Assembly: GCA_020524525.2 (NCBI GenBank)
Contig: CP129018.1
Coordinates: forward strand, 1,368,115 to 1,432,114
Direction of reading: 5' to 3'
DNA from: Bacillus tianshenii
GTDB lineage: Bacteria; Bacillota; Bacilli; Bacillales; Bacillaceae_N
Length of the DNA stretch: 64,000 bases
Shown: positions 8,733 to 18,600 of the stretch, one piece after another
How positions within the stretch are numbered: position 1 is the stretch's first letter
Layout: the number at the start of each line of letters is the position of its first letter
Translations under genes and position numbers: made by a program
Notes under the pieces: model-generated
Seen by the model: the letters and a program-made list of their open reading frames with translations, nothing else
Told to the model about the DNA's origin: nothing
The model's database searches: none

Positions 8733-10112
8733 TTATTCTTTAATCAATAAAGCAACGCATTCAACATGTATCGTATTCGGGAATAAATCAACTGGTTGAA
8801 CCATTTTTAATGTATAACCAAATGGCTCTAGTTCCTTGATATCTGTTGCAAAAGTGTATGGATTACATGAAACATAAACAATACGTTCTGGATTCGAGCG
8901 ACCGATTCTTCTCATTACTTTACCACCAGCCCCAGAGCGCGGCGGGTCAAGTAACAATAAGTCTGGATTGCCAAAGCTCTCTAATACCTGGTCAATTCCT
9001 TTCCTTGCATCTTTCGCTAGAAAATAGGTGTTTGAAATATCATTATCTTCTGCATTACGTTTAGCAGATTCGATTGAACTCTCAACTATTTCGATTCCAG
9101 CAAGCTTTCCAACTCGACTGGCAAATGGCAGCGAAAAGGTACCAACACCACAAAAGAGATCAATCATGTATTCTGTTTCCTTTGGCTCTCCAATTTCGAG
9201 TGCAAGCTCTACTAACTTTTCAGCCTGAGTTGGATTCGTTTGGAAGAAGGTATCAAACCACAGACGGAAACGATAGCCAGCCATTTCATCATAAATAAAA
9301 TCACGTCCAGCAAGGATATGGCTTTCTTCTGATTGCGCACGGTCTGCCCAATCGGTATTTTCTAACCACATCAAGCTTTTCACTTGTGGGAACTTTTCAG
9401 TGATTCTTTTGATTAAATCATCTGTTGCTACTTTAAGATTTCCGAAAGGAGCTTCTGTAGCAAACAATGCTAACATGATTTCCCCCGTAGCAAATGATTG
9501 TCTAACCATCAAATGACGAAGTAATCCTTCATGAAGATCCTTATTATACCCTCTTAATTCATGCTGTTTTGCCCATTCTGCTACTTCCATTGTCGCTTCA
9601 ACCATTTCTTTACCAGCAATTAAACATGTTTCCAAAGGAATAACCTTACGCCAATTCCCTTGCTCATGCAAACCAAGTTCACCATCTGGCGAGAAGGTAA
9701 ACTCCATTTTGTTGCGATAATGCCATGGATTATCCATGCCGATTGTATGGCGAACAAGGCTTGTTTTAAAGCCTTCAGAAGCAACTGCCTCTTTTACATG
9801 TTCTGTCTTTTGTTTTAGCTGGCCTTCATAACTCCAATGCTGCCAAACACACCCGCCGCATTTCTCAAAATGAGGACATTCAGGAACGACTCTTTCTGGG
9901 TGTTCATCTAGGATTTCGTCCGGCAACGCCTTTCTTCTTTTACGTTCCGGTTGGTCAACTGTTACACGCACCGTTTCTCCAGGAAGTGTTTGAGGAATGA
10001 TAAGTTTTAACTTCTTTAAATTCCCTTCCTTATTTTCACGCCATACAGCCGCCAAACCCGATCCTTTTTTATCTAATTTCTCTATTTTTGCATCAAACGT
10101 TTTTTCTGTCAT
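8733..10112 (-). CDS. rlmCD: 23S rRNA (uracil-5-)-methyltransferase, RlmCD/RumA family
   Basis: A 459-aa SAM-dependent methyltransferase that makes 5-methyluridine in 23S rRNA; Bacillus uses a single enzyme for two sites. A TRAM domain (about residues 1-60) is followed by the iron-sulfur motif CPHFEKCGGC near residue 80, with a further Cys in ETCLIAG. The SAM-binding region is DLFCGVGTFSLPFA. The catalytic segments LDPPRSGAGGKV and SCNPYTF, the latter with the nucleophilic Cys near 415, are intact. It is transcribed alone with its own terminator. Confidence 0.92.
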   Translation of the reverse strand: MTEKTFDAKIEKLDKKGSGLAAVWRENKEGNLKKLKLIIPQTLPGETVRVTVDQPERKRRKALPDEILDEHPERVVPECPHFEKCGGCVWQHWSYEGQLKQKTEHVKEAVASEGFKTSLVRHTIGMDNPWHYRNKMEFTFSPDGELGLHEQGNWRKVIPLETCLIAGKEMVEATMEVAEWAKQHELRGYNKDLHEGLLRHLMVRQSFATGEIMLALFATEAPFGNLKVATDDLIKRITEKFPQVKSLMWLENTDWADRAQSEESHILAGRDFIYDEMAGYRFRLWFDTFFQTNPTQAEKLVELALEIGEPKETEYMIDLFCGVGTFSLPFASRVGKLAGIEIVESSIESAKRNAEDNDISNTYFLAKDARKGIDQVLESFGNPDLLLLDPPRSGAGGKVMRRIGRSNPERIVYVSCNPYTFATDIKELEPFGYTLKMVQPVDLFPNTIHVECVALLIKE

Positions 10113-10297
10113 TCTTTTCCCTCATTTATCTTTTTTCTTTTTCCAATCAAATCATATTATTCCAAATATATTAACTTATTTTTATGAGAATTAAATAACA
10201 TAACTAAAAAATCATATCAATTATTTGTTCTATTGTAAAATCAGTTCTCATTAATGAAGTGTTGGATATTAATTTTATATTAAATATTCGGCATAGT

Positions 10298-10306
10298 TGC
10301 TATAAT
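10298..10306 (+). promoter_or_regulatory. Extended -10 promoter for the YndJ-like gene
   Basis: TGCTATAAT is an exact extended -10 element (TG one base before TATAAT) and lies 48 nt before the start codon at 10354. No good -35 box is visible, as is common with extended -10 promoters. Confidence 0.5.
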
Positions 10307-10353
10307 AAAGCAAGATATGTGACTCAGCTTATAAACTTGAAAGGATAAAGTGA

Positions 10354-11298
10354 ATGATGAAATACTCATTGTTATCGGTCATAATTGGCGGGGTGATTAG
10401 CTTTGAAACTTTTAAAAGTGATTATTTCCAATTCAGTTTGATCGATAAGTTTTTAACGTTTGCATTCTTTGTAGTTGTTCCACTCGTTATTAAATTATTG
10501 GACAAAAACGTACAATCAAGCATTCAACAAAAATTTCTACAATACATAACAATTTTGCAATTTCCAGCTGCTCTACTTTCATTAGGTTCCCTTATGAGTA
10601 ATAAAACGTGGGAATTGAACAATCCAATGCTTTTCGGACTTCTTTCTCTCGGGTGGTTGCTTTTAACGTTTTTACTCGCTTTATATGGGGTGCTCCTTAT
10701 TTTGGAGAAAAAGAAAAACGTGGAGGAAATCGCAATCGGTGCGGGGCTCATCTATTTCTTCATTGGTGGTGTTTGGTATACCCTCTACCAATTCCAAGTG
10801 ACTTTCTTGCATGTTGATCCTAAAATAAGCGCTTTAAGTTCTGTTCATTTTCATTACTCATCAGCAATCGTTCCTATTTTCATCGGTATGCTCGGGCGCA
10901 TTTGGGTTAAGAAAAGTTGGTATAATTGGCTAGTTGGGATTGATATTGCAGGACCAATATTGATTGCCTTTGGAATCATATTCTCAAAATGGATTGAAAA
11001 TATGGGGGTCATCATTTTTGCTTGTAATATTACAATCTACAATACATATCTCCTCTTGAAAATGAGAAAGCATTTTGAGCAAAATGCTGGCAAACTATGC
11101 TTAACCCTTTCGTCGCTTGCCTTTTACTGTATTGTTGCGCTTTCAGCTTTTTATCCATTAGCAAGAAGGTTTTATTCCATAACAATCTTAGATATGATTC
11201 CGATATATGGGTCACTACATGCATTTGGATTTGTATTATTTGGGTTAATAGGATGGATAATCGTGATGTCTGGGAATTTAAGAAAACAAGCTGAATAA
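10354..11298 (+). CDS. YndJ-like integral membrane protein
   Basis: A 314-aa protein made almost entirely of hydrophobic segments (about nine transmembrane helices). The central VHFHYSSAIVPIFIGMLGR, with its His-x-His-Tyr in a membrane segment, resembles the histidine motif of the Bacillus YndJ family. The function is unknown. AAAGGA at 10340-10345 is about 8 nt before ATG 10354; a second ATG follows immediately. It is monocistronic, with a bidirectional terminator behind it. YndJ of B. subtilis is longer, so this would be a short version. Confidence 0.6.
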   Translation: MMKYSLLSVIIGGVISFETFKSDYFQFSLIDKFLTFAFFVVVPLVIKLLDKNVQSSIQQKFLQYITILQFPAALLSLGSLMSNKTWELNNPMLFGLLSLGWLLLTFLLALYGVLLILEKKKNVEEIAIGAGLIYFFIGGVWYTLYQFQVTFLHVDPKISALSSVHFHYSSAIVPIFIGMLGRIWVKKSWYNWLVGIDIAGPILIAFGIIFSKWIENMGVIIFACNITIYNTYLLLKMRKHFEQNAGKLCLTLSSLAFYCIVALSAFYPLARRFYSITILDMIPIYGSLHAFGFVLFGLIGWIIVMSGNLRKQAE

Positions 11299-11322
11299 TA
11301 CTATTATTAATTTTAAAAAGCA

Positions 11323-11362
11323 GAACCTTCAATCCAAAAAGTTGGATTGAAGGTTCATTTTT
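11323..11362. terminator. Bidirectional terminator between the YndJ-like gene and hepT
   Basis: A 15-bp perfect stem (11323-11337 with 11342-11356) closes a 4-nt loop. T-rich DNA flanks it on both strands, so it can serve both convergent genes. Confidence 0.9.
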
Positions 11363-11370
11363 TATATTAC

Positions 11371-11787
11371 TTAATCTTTTTTAAGTATCTCCATCACTTC
11401 ATTTACATACCCTTCAAAGTCTTGCAAGTGATTTTCAATAATACTTTGTAAAATAGTTAGGTTTATCTGTTGATAATCATGAACAGCAATATTACGAAAC
11501 CCGACCATTGATTGAAGGTTATCTGCTATTGATTTAGAAATAATGTTTTCATTTAAAAGCATATTAAACGCATCCCTACTCACTTGAGGAATACCTATTT
11601 TCTTTACTCTAACAATATGCATGGCAAGGTCAATAGAAGCCTCGCAAGCTCGCTGCAAATTTAAAATAATCGAATCTTGCTTCGTATAATTTTTCAAATG
11701 TTCTGGATTATGGTCATATTCTTCCCGAATACGTTTTAAGCAACGCTCAATAATGCTAACTTTGTTTAACACTATATTACTGTCCAT
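11371..11787 (-). CDS. hepT: HepT-type HEPN toxin
   Basis: A HEPN-domain (DUF86) protein of about 138 aa. The key motif RNIAVHDY fits RX4HXY, the RNase active site of HEPN toxins, whose Tyr is the site that MntA adenylylates in characterised HepT/MntA pairs. The upstream gene is the matching minimal nucleotidyltransferase, and the genes overlap by about 11 nt, so they are translationally coupled. The preferred start is the ATG at 11787, which has GAGAGGG at good spacing. Upstream in-frame starts at 11793 and 11814 are badly spaced. Likely role: toxin-antitoxin stress or phage response. Confidence 0.82.
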   Translation of the reverse strand: MDSNIVLNKVSIIERCLKRIREEYDHNPEHLKNYTKQDSIILNLQRACEASIDLAMHIVRVKKIGIPQVSRDAFNMLLNENIISKSIADNLQSMVGFRNIAVHDYQQINLTILQSIIENHLQDFEGYVNEVMEILKKD

Positions 11788-12184
11788 AAACATTCCCTCT
11801 CTCGATAATATCATCTATAATTGCTTGTCGCTCTTCATTAAGTCTCGCATATTTCTTCATAACGAGTACTTCAAATTCCGCCAGCTTCGTTTCATTGTCG
11901 CAATAGAGGACTTTCCCTGTAGAAATCACTTGAATTTGAAAAACAGTTGTTGTCTTGTTTAGATCAATCAAATCGACATCACGCTTTGTTATAGTAGCTA
12001 GTTCTTGAGCAAGCATAAACCGCTCATAATCTGATATTGATGTTTCACTTAAAAAAGCAAGGTCGATATCACTAGACTGATGTGTTTGGTCGGCTGCTTC
12101 TGAACCGAACAAATAAATAACAGCTGGTGAAAGCTTCTCTAACAAAAAATCGACAAGCATTTTCAGTTCTGAATTGGTAAGCAA
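11777..12184 (-). CDS. mntA: MntA-type minimal nucleotidyltransferase antitoxin
   Basis: A 135-aa nucleotidyltransferase. LFGSEAADQTHQSSDIDLAF fits the GSX10DXD catalytic motif exactly. In known pairs MntA transfers AMP to the HEPN toxin and so neutralises it. Translation starts at TTG 12184, with GAGGGA six bases upstream. It ends inside the start region of hepT. The tail (DEIIERG-type helix region, residues 105-135) may contact the toxin. No promoter is obvious in the 21-nt gap to the PC4-like gene, so the three genes may be cotranscribed. Confidence 0.82.
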   Translation of the reverse strand: MLTNSELKMLVDFLLEKLSPAVIYLFGSEAADQTHQSSDIDLAFLSETSISDYERFMLAQELATITKRDVDLIDLNKTTTVFQIQVISTGKVLYCDNETKLAEFEVLVMKKYARLNEERQAIIDDIIERGNVYGQ

Positions 12185-12205
12185 TGTACTTCCCTCGCTT
12201 TTCTA

Positions 12206-12436
12206 TTAATCAAGTTCCATACCGTTCAAAATCTCGCGTAGCGCTAAAAGCTCCTCTTTTGTAAGTGTAAGTGTCACACCTTTTCCCATTTTCTCATGCT
12301 CTGGTGCCCAATCGCGCAGATCATACTTTGGTGTACGATCGTTCCAGCTAATCAAATTTAGTTCCTTCTTCCAGCCTTTTGCATTTTCAGACAAAGTTCC
12401 GATCTCATTCGTGATCTCATATTTAATGTTTGCCAT
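12206..12436 (-). CDS. YdbC-like PC4/p15 domain protein
   Basis: A 76-aa protein of the bacterial PC4 (YdbC) family, small dimeric single-stranded-DNA/RNA-binding proteins. The segments KYDLRDWAPEHEKMGKGVTL and LTKEELLALREIL are typical. An AAGGAGC site precedes the ATG. It sits just upstream of mntA/hepT on the same strand. The biological role in Bacillus is not established. Confidence 0.8.
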   Translation of the reverse strand: MANIKYEITNEIGTLSENAKGWKKELNLISWNDRTPKYDLRDWAPEHEKMGKGVTLTLTKEELLALREILNGMELD

Positions 12437-12579
12437 ATAGAACAGCTCCTTACTATTATTTTCATATTCAAATATGTATAAAACAACATTTTTCTATTTA
12501 GTAAAAATAATCCTAGTGGAGTTGTCTTTTAAGAGCCTTTTATCCTGTTCATTAAATATTCGAATTCATCTAATTACTC

Positions 12580-13665
12580 TCATATCCAGTTAACCAGTAT
12601 GTTCTTTTTTCTAAGCCGTGATTTTTTTGCATGTAACGCCATCATGCATGCTTGATTGAAGTATTTCCAATGGTTCTCATCCAACATATTAACTTCTTCT
12701 ATTGTAAATCTCACAAGCAGGCATGGAAAACTTCTAAATGTCCATTTTTCTAATGCAGCTCTTCTTTCCTTAGGTACAACCCCCTCCAAATTTCCTACCT
12801 CTTTTAAAGGGTAGATTAACTGAATGAACTGCTTTTTTGTATAGGGTAACAAAAATATTCGGTTATTTCTTATATTACAAGCGATGTCCGCACTCCTTTT
12901 TCCTATCGTATAGCGAAACGCACAATCATCTCTTGCTTGTGTAGGTATGTTTCTTTTGATCGTTTGATAAATCATTTTCATTTCTTTTGCTTCTTCATTA
13001 CGTAATTGTTGTTTTTTAAAGACAATAACTAATGCTTGTTCTTCATCGATTAATTTTTCATGTTCGTTTTCTTCCACTTCTCCTTTTTGTCTAAAGGTTG
13101 TATGGCTTCTATTTGGTTTTATAATGTTTTTACTAGCTAATTCAAGATTATCTATTAATTCATTGGCCTGTTGTTTAATAGTTGTTTTATTTATTTCCTC
13201 CTCAATCTTTATAATAAGAGTTTCATCGATCGGTGTGCTATTAACCCATAAATCTGTTACATCTTGATAAATTTGTTCTATCCTCTCATTTAGAATAATT
13301 CCGCATTCCATGTTATGGTAAAGACCATTTGAAGTAAAATTAGCGGAAGTTAATACCGCCTTTTCTCGGCCAAATAAGTAAATTTTCGCATGGAGATTTG
13401 AATAGTAACGAATATCTACATGTTCTAATGATGAAAGATGTTTAATAACTGTCAAATCTGAAGCCCCAGAAACAAAATCCTTAAGATTCATCAGTACTAG
13501 TAATTTTATATCTTTTGATGGGTTCTCATCTATTTGTTGTATTAAAGGGTTTTTCGTGATATATGCTGTCACGATAACTATTTCAGATTGGCATTGGTGA
13601 AATAGATTTTTTAGCTCCTCACCAATATATTTCTCAGATTATTTATGATTACTAATCAATTTCAT
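12580..13665 (-). pseudogene. Phospholipase-D-like nuclease gene interrupted by an early stop codon
   Basis: The conserved frame runs from ATG 13665 (GGAG 8 nt upstream) to 12580, about 361 codons, but codon 9 is TAA (13639-13641). After it the frame continues SEKYIGEELKNLFHQCQSEI into VIVTAYITKNP, the first strand of a PLD fold. A single HxK motif (NLHAKIYLFG...SANFTSNGL, as in HKD enzymes) lies near residue 105. The C-terminal half is charged and not recognised. Translation could restart at GTG 13572 but would lose the N-terminal strand and has no ribosome site. PLD-like nucleases of this type are common in restriction and defence loci. Confidence 0.7.
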
Positions 13666-13694
13666 GAGTCACACTCCATCTAAAGTTTCTTTTG

Positions 13695-13730
13695 AAATAA
13701 AATAACCCTACACATATGCTGTATAGGATT
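13695..13730 (-). terminator. Terminator after the VOC-family gene
   Basis: Positions 13704-13730 form an 11-bp stem with two G-U pairs and a 5-nt loop when read on the minus strand. ATTTTATTTC follows. It ends the transcript of the gene at 13743. Confidence 0.65.
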
Positions 13731-13742
13731 ATGTAACAAAAA

Positions 13743-14159
13743 TTAGTTTTCCTCATAATTAAACTGCCAGTCTATTCCGAACTTGTCTGTAAGCTGCCCG
13801 TAGCATTTGCTCCAAAATGTTTCTTGAAGCTCCATGTGGACTGTGCCGCCTTCTTTCAGTCTTTCAAAGGTTGTTTTCAGTTCTTCGAGGTTTGAGCTGT
13901 TGATTGATAGACTAATATTATTACCCTGGGTGAACGCCATTCCTGGAAACACGTCAGAAAACATAAGCGTACTTCCAAATACATCAAGGCGTGTATGCAT
14001 CACCAAATCTTTCGCGCTCTCTGGTAATGGATGGCTCGGGTCTGCTGGTGCTTCCTTAAACGTCATAATTTGCGGCTTCTCCGTTTCAAAAACTTGTGCG
14101 TAAAACTCTACTACTTCGCGAGTATTTCCATTGAAATTCAAGTAAACATTAATCGGCAT
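13743..14159 (-). CDS. VOC-family (PhnB/YjdN-like) protein
   Basis: A 138-aa protein of the vicinal-oxygen-chelate fold, subgroup PhnB. It shows the paired beta-alpha-beta-beta-beta modules, MPINVYLNFNGNTREVVEFY at the start and a WGR-like tail FWSKCYGQLTDKFGIDWQF. Such proteins are often annotated as glyoxalase-like or 3-demethylubiquinone methyltransferase-like, but the substrate is unknown. It is monocistronic, with a terminator at 13704-13730. Confidence 0.8.
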   Translation of the reverse strand: MPINVYLNFNGNTREVVEFYAQVFETEKPQIMTFKEAPADPSHPLPESAKDLVMHTRLDVFGSTLMFSDVFPGMAFTQGNNISLSINSSNLEELKTTFERLKEGGTVHMELQETFWSKCYGQLTDKFGIDWQFNYEEN

Positions 14160-14346
14160 GTTTCTCCCCCTATCATTTCATTCATACAACTTTTTAAATG
14201 TTTCTGCATCATTACGCCCTTTTCCTCTTTATAAAACCGGCCAATCTACATAAAATTCCGATTAGTTGAACTTTTTCCAAATGTATTGAATACAAGATAT
14301 TTATCATGTTTACTTAATAAAGGAAACTAATATTTGGAGGATAGCA

Positions 14347-14973
14347 ATGGAACTTACTAAAAAACTTCTAATCGTTATACTTGGACTTTTTATCACCTCA
14401 ATCGGGCTTAAAATGCTTTCATTAAATTTCCTCACCTTTGGAGGTACGGCCGGGATTGCTTCTCTGCTTACAAATGTAACAAGCTTCTCATGGGGACTAT
14501 GGTTTTTTATCGCAAACCTGCCTTTTTTCTTTATCTCCATACAGCAATTAGGAAAGTGGTTTACGTTCTCTAGTCTTCTTTCGATTACCTTCCTGTCAGT
14601 TATAAGTTCATGGCTGGATGAATGGTTTGTTTCATTTGACCTTCCTATTCTGCTTGTAGGAGCGGTTGCTGGAGTATTGATCGGAATTGGGGTAACATTC
14701 GTCTTAAATAATGGCTCCTCACTCGGAGGTATACATATATTAGGGCTTTATCTTGACAGAAGATTTGGTTTTAATCGAGGATTAGTCATTTTCATTTGTG
14801 ACAGTATTATTATCTTATTTACACTTGCGATGGTCGGATGGCAGAAAGCTTTCGTCTCCATTCTTTGTATCTCGGTAGCTAGCACCATTATTGGACGCTA
14901 TAAGAAATCCCCAATTAAAGAAGAAACACCAGCCCTTGAAGAAAACTTCTTACAAAACCACGTTCAGTCATAG
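14347..14973 (+). CDS. YitT/YczE-type membrane protein (DUF161-like)
   Basis: A 208-aa protein with five or six hydrophobic helices. It has the glycine motifs GGTAGIASLL near the N-terminus and GSSLGGIHIL in the middle, followed by RRFGFNRGLVIFICD, all typical of the YitT (DUF161) membrane family. It lacks the C-terminal DUF2179 domain of full-length YitT proteins. The function is unknown. ATG 14347 follows TTTGGAGG. Confidence 0.75.
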   Translation: MELTKKLLIVILGLFITSIGLKMLSLNFLTFGGTAGIASLLTNVTSFSWGLWFFIANLPFFFISIQQLGKWFTFSSLLSITFLSVISSWLDEWFVSFDLPILLVGAVAGVLIGIGVTFVLNNGSSLGGIHILGLYLDRRFGFNRGLVIFICDSIIILFTLAMVGWQKAFVSILCISVASTIIGRYKKSPIKEETPALEENFLQNHVQS

Positions 14974-14980
14974 CTTCACA

Positions 14981-15031
14981 ATTAAAAGCAAACGAAAAGC
15001 ATTAAGTCTCAGCTTCTTGTTTGCTTTTAAT
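14981..15031 (+). terminator. Hairpin after the YitT-like gene
   Basis: ATTAAAAGCAAAC (14981-14993) and GTTTGCTTTTAAT (15019-15031) pair over 13 bp around a 25-nt loop. A pyrimidine-rich CTTTCTC follows. It is probably a terminator, though the U-tract is weak. Confidence 0.55.
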
Positions 15032-15204
15032 CTTTCTCAAGCTTCTTTTATCGATAACACAATAATCTCCTCCCTGATTTTTCTCAGTTTCAGCAAAAGG
15101 ATGAACCTTATAAAAAGTTAAAAAATCTCAAACATAAGCCCTTTTCACATAAATTAATGATAGTATATAAGTTACGAAAGTAAATGTTCGAAAGGGTTTC
15201 TGAT

Positions 15205-15594
15205 ATGTTAAGGAATAAAACGTTCTTAAGTAAGTTTCTAAGATATAGTGTCGTTGGGATTGTATGTACATCCATCTATTTCTTATGTATGTTTCTTTGT
15301 GTTGAGATGCTCTATCTTAGACCTGTATTAGGGGCATCGATTTCTTTTATCATTATGACCATTTTCTCCTTTTTACTGAATAAAAAATACACCTTTGGCG
15401 GTAGGTATACCCATACGCAGTTTGTAAAGTTTACGACTGTGTCTTCTATAGGGTTTGTGATGAACACGGGTATTATTTATACGATTGTAGCGATCCTCTC
15501 TTTTCACTACATAATTGGTGAAATCGCAACAACATTGATTATTCCTTTTGTGAACTTTTTTCTCAATAACTATTGGACGTTTAATAGTAATTAA
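15205..15594 (+). CDS. GtrA-like membrane protein
   Basis: A GtrA/DPMS-like protein of about 129 aa with four transmembrane helices: FLRYSVVGIVCTSIYF at the start, LNKKYTFGGRYTHTQFVKF between helices 2 and 3, and FFLNNYWTF at the end, all family landmarks. These proteins are thought to help move lipid-linked sugars across the membrane for cell-wall or teichoic-acid decoration. The preferred start is ATG 15205, with AAAGGG 8 nt upstream; ATG 15184 lacks a ribosome site. Confidence 0.82.
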   Translation: MLRNKTFLSKFLRYSVVGIVCTSIYFLCMFLCVEMLYLRPVLGASISFIIMTIFSFLLNKKYTFGGRYTHTQFVKFTTVSSIGFVMNTGIIYTIVAILSFHYIIGEIATTLIIPFVNFFLNNYWTFNSN

Positions 15595-15604
15595 AGTTTC
15601 TCTA

Positions 15605-15641
15605 AAAAAGGTTACGGCAGTGGGACTGTCGTAACCTTTTT
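15605..15641. terminator. Bidirectional terminator
   Basis: GGTTACGGCAG (15610-15620) pairs with CTGTCGTAACC (15626-15636) around TGGGA. A-run and T-run flanks on either side suit both the GtrA-like gene and the converging helicase gene. Confidence 0.9.
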
Positions 15642-15647
15642 AATGCT

Positions 15648-18600
15648 TTAAAATTGTTTGTCTAGTTCAGCCTTTATCTCGCTGATCTTTTGTTTGAAGT
15701 CTTCAAAAATAGCTTTATTTTGATTGTTCATTTCCTTGCATTTTTCTTGCCAATACGCGGCTTTCTTTTTATTTTTTCGTACGGCCTTTCCTTCTCTGTA
15801 ATAAATACTTAAATCGGACATCGCATCTTCAAATCCTCTTTCTGCCGCTTGTTCATACCACTTTACTGTTTCTTTCTCATTACCATTTTCAGCAAAGATT
15901 AAGCCGATGTTGAAAAGAGCAAATGGATGATCATTTTCTGATGCTTTGTGGAACCAATGCAATGCTTGTTCAACATTTCCTGCATCATAAAAGCTACAGG
16001 CTATATGAAATTGCGCTTCCACATGATTCTGCTCGGCAGCTTCTTCCATCAATTGTTGAATAATGGCCTCATCTTCACCTAGGTGGTCTGCAAGCAAAGC
16101 AAAGGCGTACTTCACTTCTGCTTTACCGAAATCAAATGGTTTTGAAACTGCACGTAATGGGAGTGTAATTGGAAAAGTTGTAAAGATTTGTTGTTCAATA
16201 TTCAGCATATGGTTTTGATTATAATTTTCAGTGAGTAATTCCATAATCTGCTGGATGTAAGCCATTTCTTTTAAAAACAGCTGCTTTTGTGTTAGTTGAA
16301 GAACTTTCTCTTCATCGCCTGCATGCTTAAAGTATTCAATCAGTTGTTTCAGCTCTTTCATTGAAAGCTCTGGATCATTCATAGCGTCTACAAATACTGC
16401 ATTAATATATGCCTTGGTAACATTACTTTCCTCTTTCTCGTAGCGGTAAATGGCTTCCATGTATCGTTTAATCCGCTTGCAATAGGCGCCACTTCCGTTC
16501 CATTGCTGGTGATGATCGAAACTTTTAACTTTATTGGCAGATTTGATATATTCCCACTTGTCTTTCAATTCTTTATCATTTCGAACGTAGCGGATGACAT
16601 AATTGCTTAAACGTTCAATTTCATCATAGTCTTCTCCAGCTTCAAAGCAATGAAGCGCTTCTTCAAACAGCTCGACAGCTTTAAATTTCGGACCTGCAGC
16701 TGTGTAATCCCCATCTTGTTTTGCGATATAGGCTTCACAGATCGTAATTTCTTGTTTCACGTTACTATCGTTTTGAATGCGGTTAAAACATTCTAACGCT
16801 TGTTCATACATCTTTTTCTTTAATAATTGCTTCCCTGTTTGAAGCCAGTCTTCTGGTAAGGTTTTCTCAACTTGTTTCGCTTGTTTTGTCGCAAGTTTGT
16901 TCATCACACTTAGCTTTGAGGAAAGATTAGCTAATTTCCAAAAAGATGATGAATCTGTCCCATCATAGATAAAGCACTCTTTCATTCCACGCGTTACCGC
17001 TACATAGAAGAGACTCGCTTCATAGCGGATAAACCGTTGCATAATTTGGTTCTCTTTAATTTTGTATCGTTCATTATTGTGAATAATTCGGCTTAACTGG
17101 TTCCACATTTTTGCTTGTTCTGAGTCTTTTTCAAGCATCGACCACAACAAAACCCGGTTAAATTCAAGTCCTTTTGCTTGAAATACTGTAAAGATCAGTG
17201 GGCTGTAATTGTATAGGCTATGGAACGTTTTATGTAAATTTTTCCGAACTTCTTCGTCACGAACAAGAATCGCATCGTGTGGGCCGAATTGATGAAACTG
17301 TTCAATGATAGTTTCTTCTTTTAAGCTTTCAAACAAAACAGGCTCTTTGCCAGTGTTAAAGTACTCTATTTGTGAGGTTTTATATTTAAAGTCGGTATAA
17401 TCGTGCTGTAAGTTATTAATTTCACTTGCTAAAGCCGCGATTGTTCCTGAATTCCGGAAGTTCTTTGATAACTGAACGATGTTTTTAACCGGAATGTTAT
17501 ATTGCTGGTAAAACATATTTTTAACATTTTCCCATCGAAAACCACTATGATGAACAACTTGGTGGTCATCACCTGCTAAAATAATTCTTGTGCAATCATC
17601 ATTTGCCAGAGCTGCAACAAGCTGAAGGTGGAGCATTGTTAAATCTTGTACTTCATCACAAATCACCATATTATAATGCTCGATTTCGGACTGAAGCTTT
17701 TCGTTAAGAAGGTCTTGTTCATCGATATAGTAGCTCTTTTTCAACCAATCTTGATAAGGTTGAAAGATATTTTCATACATGTCACGACGCTTTTTTATAA
17801 AGTTAGGAGCCTCTAAGTGCCCTAACGCTTCATATTGCTGTTGTGAAAGTGTATACGAATCCTTTGCAAATATACCGCCTTTTAAAACCCCTCTTATTTC
17901 TTCCCAAACCATCAGGAAAGGAAATTGTTTTTCAAGCTGCTGACCTCTTGCAAACTTTTGATAGTAATTTTGAAAATGATCACGCGTCGATAGCACTTGA
18001 AATTCATCCTTTTGATCTTCTTTCAACAAGTCATGAAAGGTGCGGAAGGTTGTATTTCGGATCAACTGGTGCTCATCATCGAGCCCTTTTACTAAACTTA
18101 GAAACTGCTTCTTCGCTTCATCCCGTAATTCGTCACTATATGTAAGGTATAACTTGCTTACCGCTGGTTCTGATAACAGCTTATGAATAATGATCGTTGT
18201 TTTTCCGCTGCCTGCTGTTCCGCTCATTAAAATCGGAAGCGGTTGGTTTAACACATCACGCTGTTCTTTTGTTAACCTTAGTTTCAAATCCCAAAATTCG
18301 TCTGCATTGACTTCGTCCTTTTGCATAAAACGGATAATCGTTTCCTCGTCAATTTCATAGCTTTTGAGTTGGTCAAACTGATTGAAAAAGTGCTGCTGGT
18401 TCCAGATAGATTCCGTTTCCTTAACAAAATCCGTAAACGGTTGTTCGAGCTCCTTTTCATTTATATACTCTTCCATGCTAATTTGGTCATCTAGTACATA
18501 TCGTGCTGTATGAATGACATCATCATGCTTAACAGATAGGTTGAAGATGAGAATAATTGTCTTATTTCTTTCATCAGACGGTTCTGGGTAAAGTGTAAAT

